A stretch of DNA of 64,000 nt from Nesterenkonia haasae. GTDB taxonomy: Bacteria > Actinomycetota > Actinomycetes > Actinomycetales > Micrococcaceae. The notes under the pieces are model-generated. The model was not told where the DNA came from and did not search any database. It worked only from the letters and a program-made list of their open reading frames with translations. A program made the position numbers and the translations under genes. How positions within the stretch are numbered: position 1 is the first letter of the stretch; every line of letters begins with the position of its first letter. The DNA is taken from contig NZ_VFIE01000017.1 of assembly GCF_010119385.1 (NCBI RefSeq), positions 349,637-413,636 on the forward strand, read 5' to 3'. Below, in pieces: positions 1-8,372 of this stretch.

Positions 1-112
1 CTCCGAAGATCTCCTGGGCCAGCCGCGTGATGCGGTCAACGCGTTCATCAGGAGGCGTGTCCAGAACATTGAGCTCATCCAGCGCACGTTGCCGACGCTT
101 CTCGTCGAACAT
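1..112 (-). CDS. GAF-domain sensor protein, N-terminus only (gene runs off the left edge)
   Basis: Only the first 37 codons are in the window, too short to define the full protein. The reading frame begins with ATG at 112-110 and has a GAGAGG ribosome site 7-8 nt upstream. The visible peptide contains ALDELNVLDTPPDERVDRIT and then LAQEIFG, the characteristic entry into GAF domains found in actinobacterial phosphatases, kinases and diguanylate cyclases. In this class the GAF domain is often followed by a PP2C/SpoIIE phosphatase. The RsbW-like gene just upstream on the same strand fits such a partner-switching module, but the rest of the protein is not visible. Confidence 0.6.
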   Translation of the reverse strand, partial: MFDEKRRQRALDELNVLDTPPDERVDRITRLAQEIFG

Positions 113-230
113 TAGGGATCCTCTCAGTGTGCATTCAGGATAGTTCGTGCCCACCCTATTTCATGGAGAGGTTCAGATGCCGAAACATGGCACTACATGA
201 TTCTGCAATGTGATCACCTCGAAAGCTTGG

Positions 231-674
231 TCACTCCCCTGGGCGACGTCTTCTCATCAGATGCCAGGTGTGTCCGTCGTCGGCTTTGTGGCTGAGCTGA
301 TCCAACGCCATCTTCGCAATGGCCAGGCCCCGGCCTGATTCGGCGAATTCGTCTGGCAAGGCCGCAGCTTCCAGGGGAAGTTCAACGGGTTCCGCATCAT
401 CCTGGAACTCAGCAGACAGCGACTCGTCGTCGACCGCGAGATCAGCAGTGACGGTCACTTCGGTCTCCGTCTCGCCGTGAGTCACAATATTGGTGGCGAT
501 TTCACTCACGGCCAGAGAAAAGAATGTTCGGTCCTCAGCAGAGACATCCCCAGTGGTGGTGTAGAGGTCCTCGAGAGTATCGAGCACCTCCTCGACGAAC
601 CCCAGCTCGGCGGTACCGGTGACTGAGGCATGAGCGCCGTCGTGATTCTTCGATGAATCCTTCATCTGCATCAC
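231..674 (-). CDS. RsbW-like anti-sigma factor / serine kinase ATPase (HATPase_c_2)
   Basis: A 147-residue GHKL-type ATP-binding protein of the RsbW/SpoIIAB class. The N box is visible at residues 57-66 (SEIATNIVTH, with Glu58 and Asn62), a degenerate G1 box at 91-97 (QDDAEPV, lacking the usual DxG glycine), and a G2 box at 113-125 (SGRGLAIAKMALD). Family members bind an alternative sigma factor and phosphorylate an anti-anti-sigma factor. No sigma factor or STAS protein is next to it; the only same-strand neighbour is the truncated GAF protein. Three Met codons lie close together (674, 671, 665), so the exact start is open. Confidence 0.75.
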   Translation of the reverse strand: MMQMKDSSKNHDGAHASVTGTAELGFVEEVLDTLEDLYTTTGDVSAEDRTFFSLAVSEIATNIVTHGETETEVTVTADLAVDDESLSAEFQDDAEPVELPLEAAALPDEFAESGRGLAIAKMALDQLSHKADDGHTWHLMRRRRPGE

Positions 675-762
675 AGTAGCTCAGAACTGCTCTGACGAGC
701 ACAGCATCACTCTCACCACGCGTGGTGAAACATCACGGCCCCTTGAAGCCTCAGGCACTCAT

Positions 763-1182
763 ATGCCGGCCAAGTATTCTGGGGTCATGATGGCTGCACT
801 AGGTTTCGTCCTCGACGCCTTGCTGATCGTGGTGTTCGCTCTGCTTGGCAACCGTTCGCACGACTCGGGCCTATCACCGGTTGATCTCGCCTCAACAGCA
901 TGGCCTTTCCTCGTCGGTCTTGCGCTGGGGTGGTTGGTGACACGTTCTTGGGCGCGAGCCTCGCAGCTATGGCCTACGGGAGTTGTTGTCGTGGGGATCA
1001 CGGTGGCCACAGGTATGGTTCTGCGTGTGCTGCTCACCGACGGTGGAGCAGAGCTCTCCTTCATCCTGGTCGCCACCGCGACTCTTGGGGTGTTTCTGCT
1101 GGGCCGGAGAGCGCTGTCTCAACGGGTGCTCCCCTTTTCTCTGACGCCTGGGGGCTCGCGAAGCCCAGAGAATCGGCCCTGA
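763..1182 (+). CDS. DUF3054 family membrane protein
   Basis: A small integral membrane protein with four hydrophobic segments (roughly residues 9-28, 46-60, 71-89 and 98-113). The blocks LDALLIVVFALLGNRSHD and TAWPFLVGLALGWL are the hallmark of DUF3054, an uncharacterised actinobacterial and archaeal family. The ATG at 763 has little ribosome-site support. The ATGs at 787 and 790, just behind a GGGG at 781-784, start directly at the first helix and are plausible alternatives. It stands alone between a minus-strand gene and the dehydrogenase operon. Function unknown. Confidence 0.75.
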   Translation: MPAKYSGVMMAALGFVLDALLIVVFALLGNRSHDSGLSPVDLASTAWPFLVGLALGWLVTRSWARASQLWPTGVVVVGITVATGMVLRVLLTDGGAELSFILVATATLGVFLLGRRALSQRVLPFSLTPGGSRSPENRP

Positions 1183-1297
1183 CCTGGGACTTCTTTGTCG
1201 AAACCTTCGGCTGATGCTCAGCAAGCCACAAGGAAAGTGTCGCTAGCCTAGGGAGCGATCGAAGCAACGCGTCAACCTACCGTTCGAGGAGGACGCT

Positions 1298-2491
1298 GTG
1301 AAAGCAGTGACTTGGCAAGGCCCCCGAAAAATCTCCGTCGAAACTGTCCCAGATCCGGTGATCCAGCAGCCCAATGATGCCATCATCGAGGTCACATCGA
1401 CAGCCATCTGTGGTTCAGATCTTCACCTTTATGAAGTTCTAGGACCCTTTATGACCCCCGGGGACATCGTGGGTCACGAACCGATGGGGCGGGTCGTTGA
1501 GGCTGGTCCTGACAGCAATGTTCGTCCTGACGACCGCGTCGTCATTCCCTTCCAGATCGCCTGCGGAAGCTGCTACTTCTGCACCAGAGGGTTGCAGACC
1601 CAGTGCGAAGTGACCCAGGTGAAGGATCAGGGCTCAGGGGCTCCCCTGTTCGGCTACTCTCAGCTCTACGGATCAGTTCCCGGAGGACAAGCACAGTTCC
1701 TCCGCGTCCCTCATGCTGACTATGGTCCGATCAAGGTCGGAGATGAACTACCAGATCACAGGTACTTGTTCCTCTCTGACGTTCTGCCAACCGCCTGGCA
1801 AGCGGTTGAGTACGCGCAGCGCTCTCCGGGAGAGTCTGTGGCAGTTCTCGGGTTGGGACCGATCGGCCAGTTCGCGGCGCGAATCGCCAAGCACCATGGG
1901 TTGACTGTCTACGCGATTGACCCAGTTGCCGAGCGTCGGCAGATGGCCGCACGGCACGGAGTTCTTGTGTATGACAATTCCGATTCCTCCATTGAAGCGA
2001 TCCGTGACGCCACGCAGGGACGCGGTCCTGACGCGGTCATCGACGCTGTGGGAATGGAAGCTCACGGTGATCCCGAGTCGGCATTCGCGAAGATTGCCCA
2101 GCGCAGCGTGCAGTACCTTCCCGATAAGATCAGTCAACCGTTTATGGCCAAAGCCGGGCTTGACCGCATGGCAGCCATCTATACCGGAATCGACCTTGTT
2201 CGTCGGGGCGGAACACTGAGCCTCTCCGGAGTCTACGGAGGTCAGGCCTCTCCCCTGCCGATGTTGTCGCTTTTCGACAAACAGCTTCAGATCACGATGG
2301 GGCAGGCCAACGTCAAACGGTGGGTCAAGGACATTCTCCCGCTTGTGGAAGATCCCGCAGACCCTCTCGGCGTCGACGACTTCGTCACGCACCGGATGCC
2401 GATAGATCAGGCCCCAGAAGCCTATGAGATGTTCCAGAAAAAGGATGACGGATGCATCAAAGTCGTTCTGGAACCTCACCGATCCCAATGA
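1298..2491 (+). CDS. Zinc-dependent alcohol dehydrogenase (formaldehyde-dehydrogenase-like MDR)
   Basis: A 397-residue medium-chain dehydrogenase of the COG1063 branch close to glutathione-independent formaldehyde dehydrogenases. Catalytic zinc ligands are in ICGSD (Cys38) and GHE (His60, Glu61). The four structural-zinc cysteines are Cys89, 92, 95 and 103, and the NAD(P)-binding turn GLGPIG is at 185-190. It should oxidise a small alcohol, aldehyde or hydrate to feed NAD(P)H; the substrate cannot be read from sequence. The start is GTG with a strong GAGGAGG ribosome site 7 nt upstream. It leads an apparent three-gene operon with the SDR at 2522 and the DUF7218 protein at 3426. Confidence 0.85.
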   Translation: MKAVTWQGPRKISVETVPDPVIQQPNDAIIEVTSTAICGSDLHLYEVLGPFMTPGDIVGHEPMGRVVEAGPDSNVRPDDRVVIPFQIACGSCYFCTRGLQTQCEVTQVKDQGSGAPLFGYSQLYGSVPGGQAQFLRVPHADYGPIKVGDELPDHRYLFLSDVLPTAWQAVEYAQRSPGESVAVLGLGPIGQFAARIAKHHGLTVYAIDPVAERRQMAARHGVLVYDNSDSSIEAIRDATQGRGPDAVIDAVGMEAHGDPESAFAKIAQRSVQYLPDKISQPFMAKAGLDRMAAIYTGIDLVRRGGTLSLSGVYGGQASPLPMLSLFDKQLQITMGQANVKRWVKDILPLVEDPADPLGVDDFVTHRMPIDQAPEAYEMFQKKDDGCIKVVLEPHRSQ

Positions 2492-2521
2492 CAATTGACA
2501 TGCATCATCTCTAGGAGTGTT

Positions 2522-3421
2522 ATGACCGACAAAGCGCAGCACGATCCGCGAAGTAAACACTACGACGACGATTTGCCCCAACACAGTGACATTGGGCAGC
2601 CCGGCCTCACCTCGGAGACCACTCCTGGTCCGGATCATGGGGAAAACAGTTACAAAGGTGCAGGCAGGCTTAAGGGAAAGCGAACGCTCATTACCGGCGG
2701 GGACTCCGGGATCGGCCGTGCGGTAGCCCTCGCTTTTGCGCGGGAGGGCGCGGATGTAGCGATCGTGTACCTCCCTGAGGAGCAGGAAGACGCAGAGGCC
2801 TGCGCACAGCTGATTCGCGAAGCCGGTCAGCAATCAGCTCTCTATCCCCGCGATCTCACCGAAGACGGTGCCGCCGAGGAGATTGTCAAAGGGGCCGTCG
2901 AGGACCTGGGAGGACTCGATGTAGTAGTGCTCAATGCGGCCTATCAGCGTGCGCGTACTTCTTTCGAGGACACACCTATCTCTGAGGTGGAGACAGTCTT
3001 CGGAACAAACCTGGTCTCGCACATCGCGGTGGCACAGGCGGCAGTCCCACACCTGGCACCAGGTTCATCCATCATCACTACTACCTCGGTCCAAGCAGCT
3101 AGTCCCGCTCCCCCGCTGTTCGACTACGCCATGACCAAAGCCGCGCAGGTTGCCTTCACCGAGGTGCTTGCCACCGAGCTGGGCGAAAAAGGCATCCGGG
3201 TCAACGGTGTGGCCCCAGGCCCCATTTGGACGCCTCTGATTCCTGCCACCGGCTTCCCCGAGGACAAAGTCCAAGAGTTCGGCCAGGACACCCCTATGGG
3301 CCGTCCAGGTCAGCCGGCCGAGCTGGCAGGGGCGTATGTGTACCTGGCGTCCGAACAGGCCAGCTACACCTCAGGTGCAGTCATTCCCGTTACCGGTGGA
3401 AAACCGTTCACAGGAGGTTAG
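2522..3421 (+). CDS. SDR family oxidoreductase (YghA-like, with N-terminal extension)
   Basis: A 299-residue short-chain dehydrogenase. An about 48-residue hydrophilic extension rich in Asp, His and Pro precedes the Rossmann fold, as in the YghA/general-stress group. The cofactor motif TGGDSGIG is at 58-65, NAA at 138-140, and the catalytic triad is Ser189, Tyr202 and Lys206 (DYAMTK). ATG 2522 is chosen over an in-frame TTG at 2495 because AGGAG lies at 2513-2517. It follows the zinc dehydrogenase by 30 nt and precedes a 89-residue protein by 4 nt. YghA relatives are usually stress-induced aldehyde or keto reductases; the substrate is unknown. Confidence 0.85.
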   Translation: MTDKAQHDPRSKHYDDDLPQHSDIGQPGLTSETTPGPDHGENSYKGAGRLKGKRTLITGGDSGIGRAVALAFAREGADVAIVYLPEEQEDAEACAQLIREAGQQSALYPRDLTEDGAAEEIVKGAVEDLGGLDVVVLNAAYQRARTSFEDTPISEVETVFGTNLVSHIAVAQAAVPHLAPGSSIITTTSVQAASPAPPLFDYAMTKAAQVAFTEVLATELGEKGIRVNGVAPGPIWTPLIPATGFPEDKVQEFGQDTPMGRPGQPAELAGAYVYLASEQASYTSGAVIPVTGGKPFTGG

Positions 3422-3425
3422 ACCC

Positions 3426-3695
3426 ATGGCTGAGCAGAGCCGGTCCAGTGTCAAAGATGAGGAACTCTACGAAAAACTCCGCGAGGAGCAAGGCTATTCC
3501 AAGGAGAAATCGGCCCGCATCGCGAACTCCGCGAATAAGGAAGGACGATCTGCCCAGGGCAAGAAGGGCGGCACCTCACCACAGTATGAGGATTGGACCG
3601 TTGCTGAGCTCCGGGAGCGAGCCAAGGAAGTCGATCTCACAGGCTATTCAGAGATGAATAAAGACGAGCTCATCGACGCCTTGCGTAATCACTGA
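3426..3695 (+). CDS. DUF7218 / Rho-N-like small basic protein
   Basis: An 89-residue charged protein. The N-terminal half has the conserved pattern VKDEELYEKLREEQGYSKEK followed by SARIAN. The C-terminal half (about 55-88) reads DWTVAELRERAKEVDLTGYS then MNKDELIDALRNH, a Rho N-terminal/SAP-like helix-turn-helix able to contact nucleic acid. Such proteins are small stress-associated factors of unknown role in Actinobacteria. The start ATG 3426 is only 4 nt behind the SDR stop, so translation is probably coupled. A strong hairpin follows at 3710. Confidence 0.75.
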   Translation: MAEQSRSSVKDEELYEKLREEQGYSKEKSARIANSANKEGRSAQGKKGGTSPQYEDWTVAELRERAKEVDLTGYSEMNKDELIDALRNH

Positions 3696-3709
3696 CATCA
3701 CCGAAGAAA

Positions 3710-3752
3710 CGACGACGCTGCCGGACCTAGAGCGCTCCCGGCGGCGTCGTCG
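3710..3752. terminator. Hairpin terminator between convergent genes
   Basis: A 15-bp stem: arms at 3710-3724 (CGACGACGCTGCCGG) and 3738-3752 pair with one G-T wobble around a 13-nt loop. There is no clear U-tract. It lies between the plus-strand DUF7218 gene and the minus-strand transducer-like gene, so it can serve both directions. Confidence 0.7.
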
Positions 3753-3770
3753 TGTGCGCTGATATTTCCG

Positions 3771-4178
3771 TCAGAGCAGTGGCGCGGGATTCAGGTGAGA
3801 AACCGCCAGATTGCCATTGCGGGAGTCCAAATAATAGAGCTGAGCCACAACTGGTTCATCGGACTCAAGAACCAACCCGTAGGGCTTGTCCAAGTACACA
3901 GCCTCCGGCTCGATGAGGTCGTTGATGCGCTGGTGCTTCACCCGGCGAGCAGCGACAGCAACCTCGTAGGGGCCCACTGGCTCAGCGTCTTCGTAGTAGA
4001 CCGTGAGCTTCACGCAGGCTGGCTGTTCTCCGGCGTTGAGCAGACAGAGCGTGTTCCGGGAGGTGAAGTCGGGCTCGAATCCAGTGCTCTGGCTCGGTGA
4101 GAAGCCGGCCGAGAACACCCAGGTCTTCTGGCCAAGGCCTCCTCCGGCGGCATCGTTGTTTCTAGACAAAAGGGCCAT
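3771..4178 (-). CDS. Anabaena sensory rhodopsin transducer (ASRT) family protein
   Basis: A 135-residue soluble beta-rich protein. The signature blocks are visible in order: GFEPDFTSRNTLCLLNAGE, then VKLTVYYEDAEPVGPY, then RRVKHQRINDL, PYGLVLESDEPVVAQ and LDSRNGNLA. The founding member is the tetrameric partner of a sensory rhodopsin in Nostoc. Most homologues occur in genomes without a rhodopsin and are thought to bind small ligands such as sugars or nucleic acid. No rhodopsin gene is in this window. Its ATG overlaps the TAA of the FAD oxidase by one base (TAATG), so it is translationally coupled to catalase and oxidase. Confidence 0.85.
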   Translation of the reverse strand: MALLSRNNDAAGGGLGQKTWVFSAGFSPSQSTGFEPDFTSRNTLCLLNAGEQPACVKLTVYYEDAEPVGPYEVAVAARRVKHQRINDLIEPEAVYLDKPYGLVLESDEPVVAQLYYLDSRNGNLAVSHLNPAPLL

Positions 4179-5422
4179 TACTTCTCCTCACCGAAAAGCT
4201 CATGCAGATAGTCGTTCATGAACAGGCCGTCTGGGTCCATGCTTCGGCGGATGCCATGGAATGCATCCCACTGCGGATAGAGCGGAGCCAACTCAGCGCC
4301 TTTCAGGGTGTGCTTCTTACCCCAGTGAGGCCGACCGTCGAACTGCCAAAAAATGGGTTCAATGTCATCGAAGTACCTTTTGAAAGGCAGGGTGTTGTTC
4401 TGCAGCAGCGCAATGGTCATCGAGGGGCTGCCCTGCCGGTACTCTGCCTCCGTATTGGAGAGCATCGCGTGATCCGCAGCAATGGTGCGCACCAACACTC
4501 GCCAGCCCACTTCCGCGCGATGCTTGGCCTTTACCCGCTCGCGAACACGTCGGAACGCAGCAAGGTCCTGGTCGAAAGGAAGCATGTACTCCATCTCTTC
4601 AAAGTGGAGCATGCGATCATTCGGGATGACCTCGTAATTCGGCCCGGTGACATCCTTCTTCAGCTCGGTGTAGGGCTCTCCCTCAGGCGTCAGGGCGGGT
4701 TCATCACCAGGCTTATTGAGCGTGCGCACCTGAGCGAGGTCACTGCGTGGATACCAGTAGAAGTCCATGCTGCGATTCGTCTCCACAAGCTCCGCATAGT
4801 TCTCCAACACCCAATCGATGTGCGTGATCCAGTTCAGCCGGTGCAGGTGGTGTGCTGGCTCCACACGAAGAGTCAGTGAAGTCAGTACGCCCAGCGTCCC
4901 GAAAGACACCTGAGCTGCGCGCAGCAAGTCATCGGAGACCGACTCTGCAGGCGATACCCCGGCGTCCACGCCGAAGGGCACCTCCTCCCCCAGGCCGTTG
5001 ATGAGGACGCCGCCGATAAGTGTCGAGGAAAGATTCCCCAAGGTGATCCCTGAGCCATGAGTCGCGGTGGAGATAGCACCGGCAATGGCCTGGTAGTCAA
5101 CATCCCCGAGATTTTCCATCGCTACACCGTGTTCGGCCAGCTGCTCGCCCAGGTCTCGCAGGCCGGTTCCCGGAAGAACTTTCGCCCACCCTGCGTCGGG
5201 TTCGACCTCCAGGACTCCGCTCATGTTGTCCAGGGACAGAAGCACGTCGCTGGTGCTGAAAATGGGCGTAGAGGAGTGGCCGGAGCCCATCGGCCGCACC
5301 GTTGCGCCGTCCCGGCCAGCGCGCTTCAGAAGCGTGATGAGCTGACCGGTGTGCTTCGGTGCGGCGATGGTCTCCGGGGTGAAGCTGACTGAACCGGACC
5401 AGTTGGTGACTCTCTCTGCCAA
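4178..5422 (-). CDS. FAD-linked sugar lactone / alditol oxidase (D-arabinono-1,4-lactone oxidase family)
   Basis: A 414-residue member of the VAO flavoprotein family with an ALO-type C-terminus. GSGHS at 46-50 supplies His49, the usual site of covalent FAD attachment. THGSG is at 121-125, RPHWGKKH is near residue 370, and the tail DPDGLFMNDYLHELFG is typical. Such enzymes oxidise aldonolactones or alditols with O2 and make H2O2. The start is TTG at 5422-5420, supported by AAGGAGG 7 nt upstream. It lies 15 nt behind the catalase gene and overlaps the ASRT gene, so the three form one operon in which the catalase can remove the peroxide. The substrate is not determined. Confidence 0.85.
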   Translation of the reverse strand: MAERVTNWSGSVSFTPETIAAPKHTGQLITLLKRAGRDGATVRPMGSGHSSTPIFSTSDVLLSLDNMSGVLEVEPDAGWAKVLPGTGLRDLGEQLAEHGVAMENLGDVDYQAIAGAISTATHGSGITLGNLSSTLIGGVLINGLGEEVPFGVDAGVSPAESVSDDLLRAAQVSFGTLGVLTSLTLRVEPAHHLHRLNWITHIDWVLENYAELVETNRSMDFYWYPRSDLAQVRTLNKPGDEPALTPEGEPYTELKKDVTGPNYEVIPNDRMLHFEEMEYMLPFDQDLAAFRRVRERVKAKHRAEVGWRVLVRTIAADHAMLSNTEAEYRQGSPSMTIALLQNNTLPFKRYFDDIEPIFWQFDGRPHWGKKHTLKGAELAPLYPQWDAFHGIRRSMDPDGLFMNDYLHELFGEEK

Positions 5423-5437
5423 CAGTAGTCCTCCTTC

Positions 5438-7144
5438 TCAGAAGCTGGTGCTGGCCCCCACCGGTGCCTTCTCCGGCGAGTACTCCAGCTGGCCTAAGCT
5501 GCCTGAGAGCACGTCCTCTGCGGTGGCCTGATGGTTCTGCACAGAAGAGGTCCACCCGCCCCACTGCTCAGGATCGAGCGTGTCACCGTTGCTGCCCAGA
5601 TTCTTCAATCGCTGATGCTCAGCTTCCGTGAAGTCCTGGGTAGCAAGCGGCCGAAGATGGGCCACGTCGTCCACGGATATCCCCAGTTGCTGACCGACGC
5701 GGTGTCCGTAGTCGTCATGGACCATGAAGAAATGCCAGATCATGCGCTGCTGCACGTCTTCCTCGCAGGTGGAGAGCAGCGTGCCCATCACATCGACCAA
5801 CTCGTCGCGTTCCCAGTCGTTGATGGTGCTGTAGCGACCGCGCGCTTGGACATAGTCATTGGTGCGCTCAATGCTCGCCTGGGTGAGGTGGCCGCTGATC
5901 TGCGGCGGGTTGTTGGGTTTGGCGGCAACTTCATTGAGTCCATTGTGGATGCTTGGCTCGTAGTTGACATGAGGGTTCTGTCCCGGAGCAACGTCAGTGT
6001 GGTAACTCATCTCGCCACCTCGCTGATGGGTGTGAACCTTGCCGTCGACTCCCTTGGGGTAGTTCACCGGAAGTTGGAGGTAGTTCGGCCCCACGCGGTA
6101 GCGCTGGGTGTCGGAGTAGCTGAAGGTTCGGCCGACGAGCATCTTGTCGTCGGAGAAGTCCAGACCGTCGACGAGCACGCCGGTTCCCATTGCGATCTGC
6201 TCATTTTCATTGTGGAAGTCCCGGATGTTCCGGTTCAGCGTCATAGTGCCGACATGCCGCAGGGGAAAGTCGTGCTCCGGCCAGATTTTGGTGTCATCCA
6301 GAGGGTCCCACTCCAGCTCAGGGTGGTCGTGGTCCTCCATGAGCTGTACATACAGGTCCCACTGCGGGAAATCTCCGCGCTCGATGGCTTCATAGAGGTC
6401 CTTGGATGCGGAGCCCAGCTCCTGGCCCTGCACTTTCGCAGCCTCATCTTCAGACAGCGAAGCCACCCCTTGGCGTGGCAGCCAGTGATACTTCACCAAG
6501 ACCGTCTCACCCTGTTCGTTGACCATCTTGTAGGTATTGACCCCGAAGCCTTCCATATGGCGGTAGGTTGCGGGGATTCCTCGGGGGCTGAACAGATGAG
6601 TGAGCATGTGCATCGACTCCGGAGACTGGCTCATGAAGTCGAAGATGCGGTTGGGTTCCTGACGGAAGGTGATGGGATCTGGCTTGAGTGAGTGGATCAC
6701 ATCCGGGAATTTCAGAGCGTCGCGGATGAAGAAGACGGGCAGGTTGTTGCCCACCAGGTCCCAGTTGCCGTCCTCGGTGTAGAACTTCACCGCGAATCCA
6801 CGGGGGTCGCGGGCAACTTCTGTGGAGTCCCGGCCCCCAATAACGGTGGAGAATCGGATGGCCAGGTCGGTCTTCTTGCCCGCCTCCTGAAAAAGCTTAG
6901 CCCGTGTGTATGTGGAGGCAGGCTCATCACCGATTTTGCCGGTGGCCTCGAATTCCCCGTAGGCCACAAAACCACGGGCGTGCACGACCCGTTCCGGGAT
7001 ACGCTCGCGGTCGAAGTGGCTGATTTTCTCTAGAAAATGGTAATTCTCCAGAGTGGCGGGGCCTCGGGATCCAATGGTGCGCTGGTTCTGGTTGTTCGTC
7101 ACCGGTTGGCCCTGGCGGGTGGTGAGGATCTGGTCGTCAGCCAT
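5438..7144 (-). CDS. katA: Monofunctional heme catalase
   Basis: A 568-residue heme catalase. The active-site His is His55 in VVHARG, the distal Asn is in VGNNLPVFF (133-134), and the proximal heme tyrosine is Tyr343 in [34 protein letters not shown] is the canonical family block. It converts H2O2 to water and oxygen in the cytoplasm. ATG 7144 follows an AAAGGAG site. It heads the operon katA / FAD oxidase / ASRT protein. A 7-bp inverted repeat sits about 50-70 nt upstream. The C-terminus is about 80 residues longer than small-subunit clade 3 catalases but shorter than the 700-residue class. Confidence 0.95.
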   Translation of the reverse strand: MADDQILTTRQGQPVTNNQNQRTIGSRGPATLENYHFLEKISHFDRERIPERVVHARGFVAYGEFEATGKIGDEPASTYTRAKLFQEAGKKTDLAIRFSTVIGGRDSTEVARDPRGFAVKFYTEDGNWDLVGNNLPVFFIRDALKFPDVIHSLKPDPITFRQEPNRIFDFMSQSPESMHMLTHLFSPRGIPATYRHMEGFGVNTYKMVNEQGETVLVKYHWLPRQGVASLSEDEAAKVQGQELGSASKDLYEAIERGDFPQWDLYVQLMEDHDHPELEWDPLDDTKIWPEHDFPLRHVGTMTLNRNIRDFHNENEQIAMGTGVLVDGLDFSDDKMLVGRTFSYSDTQRYRVGPNYLQLPVNYPKGVDGKVHTHQRGGEMSYHTDVAPGQNPHVNYEPSIHNGLNEVAAKPNNPPQISGHLTQASIERTNDYVQARGRYSTINDWERDELVDVMGTLLSTCEEDVQQRMIWHFFMVHDDYGHRVGQQLGISVDDVAHLRPLATQDFTEAEHQRLKNLGSNGDTLDPEQWGGWTSSVQNHQATAEDVLSGSLGQLEYSPEKAPVGASTSF

Positions 7145-7191
7145 GACACTCCTTTGCTCCTCGTGAAAATGGGTGGACAGTCTCAGCGTAT

Positions 7192-7216
7192 CTCTTTTAC
7201 GAGTTACTCAAAAGAG
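7192..7216 (-). promoter_or_regulatory. Inverted repeat upstream of katA, candidate operator
   Basis: CTCTTTT at 7192-7198 and AAAAGAG at 7210-7216 form perfect 7-bp arms around 11 nt that itself contains GAG-TTA-CTC (7201-7209). It lies 48-72 nt before the catalase start, inside the only 129-nt gap in this stretch, where the katA promoter must be. A peroxide or metal regulator is a natural candidate, but I do not recognise a specific OxyR, PerR or FurA consensus. Confidence 0.35.
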
Positions 7217-7273
7217 GCAAACGCGCTTGTCAGGTGCACTTTACCTAGGAATATGCTGAATGCAGGCTGGAAT

Positions 7274-8314
7274 CTATCCGGTATCACGAAGACCCGTGCG
7301 GACCACCATCTTGCCGGTGTTGGCGCCACGCATCATGCCGAGGAAAGCGTCAACAGCATTGTCGATACCATCGACGACTGTCTCGTCGTAGGCCACTTTT
7401 CCAGCAGCAAACCACTCGGTCATCCTCTCGTTGAACTCCCCGGCTCTGTGGAGGTGGTGGTTGAGGGTGAATCCCCGCATTGTGAGGCTTCGAGTGATGA
7501 AGTTAGTCAAGTTGTCCGGGCCTTTGGGCTGCTCTGTGGCGTTGTACTGTGAAATCGCGCCGCATATCGCCAACCGGCCATGGGTATTCATGACATCTAC
7601 GGCTGCTTCGAGGTGGGCACCGCCGACGTTGTCGAAAAAGACGTCTACTCCCTCGCGTACCAGCTCAGGCAGTTGCTCACGCACAGGTGCGGTCTTGTAA
7701 TTGAGTGCGGCGTCGAATCCGTATTTCTCTTTCAGCAGAGAGACTTTCTCATCGGAGCCTGCCGATCCGATGACGCGGTTGGCGCCCAGCAGCCTGGCAA
7801 TCTGTCCAGCTGCGGTGCCTACGGCGCCGGCTGCACCTGAGATGAAAACCGTGTCGCCCGCAGCAACAGCGCCAATCTCGGTCAGTCCCACATAAGCGGT
7901 GAGACCGGTCATCCCCAGAATGCCGAGATAGAGGGAGGGTGAGGCCGCTGGAAGTTCCGGCACGGCCCGGAACATACTGGCCTCGCCCTGGGCGATATCG
8001 CGCCAACCCAGCTGGTGCAACACTAGAGTGCCGACCGGCAGGGACCCCGAGCGGGAAGCGATGACTCGGCCAACAGCGCTACCGTCCATCGTCTCACCAA
8101 GTTCAAAGGGTGGAACATAGCTTTTCGCTGAGCTCATTCGGCCACGCATATAGGGGTCAACTGAGATGAACTCATTGGCGACGCGTACCTGGTTCTCACC
8201 GAGGTCGTCGAGTGGAACGCTCACAGTGCGGAAGTTCTCTGCACTCGGCCAGCCAGCCGGACGGGATATGAGCTGGATCTGTGTACTGGACTGGTAGATG
8301 GTGTTCTCAGACAA
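7274..8314 (-). CDS. Zinc-free NADP-dependent reductase (CurA/YncB, leukotriene-B4-dehydrogenase-like MDR)
   Basis: A 346-residue medium-chain reductase without zinc ligands. VDPYMRGRM near residue 53, the Rossmann entry AAGAVGTAAGQIARLLGA and the FDNVGG block define the prostaglandin/alkenal reductase branch. Enzymes of this group reduce the C=C bond of alpha,beta-unsaturated aldehydes and ketones with NADPH, usually in detoxification. The start appears to be TTG at 8314-8312 with AAGGGATG about 11 nt upstream; no better ATG is available. It is 58 nt downstream of the SDR-fusion gene on the same strand and may be co-transcribed with it. Confidence 0.85.
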   Translation of the reverse strand: MSENTIYQSSTQIQLISRPAGWPSAENFRTVSVPLDDLGENQVRVANEFISVDPYMRGRMSSAKSYVPPFELGETMDGSAVGRVIASRSGSLPVGTLVLHQLGWRDIAQGEASMFRAVPELPAASPSLYLGILGMTGLTAYVGLTEIGAVAAGDTVFISGAAGAVGTAAGQIARLLGANRVIGSAGSDEKVSLLKEKYGFDAALNYKTAPVREQLPELVREGVDVFFDNVGGAHLEAAVDVMNTHGRLAICGAISQYNATEQPKGPDNLTNFITRSLTMRGFTLNHHLHRAGEFNERMTEWFAAGKVAYDETVVDGIDNAVDAFLGMMRGANTGKMVVRTGLRDTG

Positions 8315-8372
8315 AATGGTTCACATCCCTTTGTTTATCGAACGACCTCACACCCTAGCAGTCGGTGGCCTG

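Noticed and set aside
1748-2833. A 361-codon open frame on the minus strand across the dehydrogenase and SDR genes
   Set aside because: It lies antisense to two genes with intact motifs, has no family-like sequence and crosses their gene boundary; it is a shadow frame.
5531-6691. A 386-codon plus-strand open frame inside katA
   Set aside because: Antisense to a canonical catalase with all active-site residues; no recognisable motif.
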